The notes beneath the pieces are model-generated. The model saw only the letters and a program-made list of their open reading frames with translations, did not search any database and was not told the DNA's origin. 7,295 bases of DNA from Actinomycetota bacterium (GTDB taxonomy: Bacteria; Actinomycetota; Acidimicrobiia; Acidimicrobiales; CADCSY01), in contig JACOTK010000288.1 of assembly GCA_016178435.1 (NCBI GenBank), positions 1 through 7,295 on the forward strand, given 5' to 3'. The position numbers and the translations under genes are program-made. Below are positions 6,857 to 7,295 of the stretch, in pieces (the stretch's first letter is position 1; every line of letters starts with the position of its first letter).

Positions 6857-7295
6857 ACGGTCGAAATCGACGACTGCATCCTCGTCGAGGACTGCATCCT
6901 CGTCCAGATTGATCTCGGTGCCCAGGTGCAGCCGGGGCCCCGGCGACAGGATGTCCTCGGCAGGCTCGATGCGATCGCGGCCCAGCGCCTTCGCACGGTA
7001 CATGGCGGCATCGGCGCGGGCAAAGGTCATCGGGGCCGAGTCGCCGGCGCGATGCAACACGAGCCCGGCCGAGAACGTGGTGACCGGCAACGAGTCCCGC
7101 CAGATCTCCCGCAACCTGGATGCCACGCGCTGGGCGCCGTCAAGGCCCGATCCCGGCAGGACCAGAGCGAACTCCTCGCCTCCGTAACGGGCAACGACAT
7201 CGCCCTTGCGGGCGACCTCCTCGAGGCAGCGGGCGAACGAGCACAGCGTCTCATCACCCCGTGGGTGTCCCAGAGTGTCGTTGACCTCCTTGAAG
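6854..7295 (-). CDS. GGDEF-domain diguanylate cyclase, C-terminal part (5' end outside window)
   Basis: Synthesises cyclic-di-GMP from two GTP. Only the last 146 residues are in the window, starting within the domain at FKEVNDTLGHPRGDE, where Asn5 and Asp6 belong to the nucleotide-binding loop. The active site is an intact GGEEF (fragment residues 38-42), preceded five residues earlier by RKGD (29-32), so the RxxD inhibitory I-site is present. SAGL and ADAAMYRAKALGRDR complete the domain by about residue 108. A 38-residue tail follows, ending in an acidic repeat (DEDAVLDEDAVVDFDR) before TGA 6856-6854. The sensor or membrane part must lie to the right of the window. The next gene downstream is tRNA-Leu, after a 125-base gap with no clear terminator. 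The acidic tail and an alternative -1 frame after it are discussed in the findings. Confidence 0.93.
   Translation of the reverse strand, partial: FKEVNDTLGHPRGDETLCSFARCLEEVARKGDVVARYGGEEFALVLPGSGLDGAQRVASRLREIWRDSLPVTTFSAGLVLHRAGDSAPMTFARADAAMYRAKALGRDRIEPAEDILSPGPRLHLGTEINLDEDAVLDEDAVVDFDR
6872..6904. repeat. 15-base direct repeat coding the acidic DEDAV duplication
   Basis: GACTGCATCCTCGTC occurs at 6872-6886 and 6890-6904 (period 18). On the minus strand each copy encodes DEDAV at the end of the second GGDEF protein. The exact nucleotide identity, including the less common GCA codon, indicates a recent in-frame duplication. Confidence 0.8.

Overview
The window looks like chromosomal DNA of a high-GC Gram-positive bacterium, most likely an actinobacterium and possibly of the Acidimicrobiia type. 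The grounds are uniformly high GC with G/C-ending codons, an F420-type luciferase-like oxidoreductase, an L,D-transpeptidase of the actinobacterial type with a Thr/Pro-rich linker, and a tRNA-Leu without encoded CCA. The taxonomic call is inference. I see no insertion sequence, phage gene, CRISPR array or rRNA.

Layout: (1) 1-1305, minus strand: the first 435 codons of class II fumarase (fumC), running off the left edge. (2) 1306-1571: a 266-base divergent intergenic region with weak -10-like elements and no recognisable gene. (3) 1572-3275, plus strand: a soluble PAS-GGDEF-EAL cyclic-di-GMP protein with both enzymatic signatures essentially intact. (4) 3325-4198, plus strand, 49 bases downstream and probably in the same operon: a luciferase-like F420-dependent oxidoreductase broken by a one-base frameshift near a run of five C. 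(5) 5447-4179, minus strand: a membrane-anchored gluzincin-type metalloprotease whose 3' end overlaps the oxidoreductase by 20 bases, tail to tail. (6) 6536-5454, minus strand: an exported L,D-transpeptidase just six bases upstream of the metalloprotease, so the two form a tight bicistron. (7) 6728-6648, minus strand: tRNA-Leu(UAA). (8) 7295-6854, minus strand: the C-terminal part of a second GGDEF (GGEEF) protein, running off the right edge, with short tandem repeats inside and just after its 3' end.

Themes: central metabolism (fumarase), cyclic-di-GMP signalling (one bifunctional-looking protein and one diguanylate cyclase) and cell-envelope processing (L,D-transpeptidase plus metalloprotease). 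No stretch longer than about 270 bases lacks a gene. The gaps at 6537-6647 and 6729-6853 hold no gene that I can support, apart from a possible tRNA promoter and the small repeat.

I see no clearly new multi-gene system. The most useful leads are the transpeptidase-metalloprotease pair, the frameshifted oxidoreductase, and the repeat-bearing 3' end of the second GGDEF gene.
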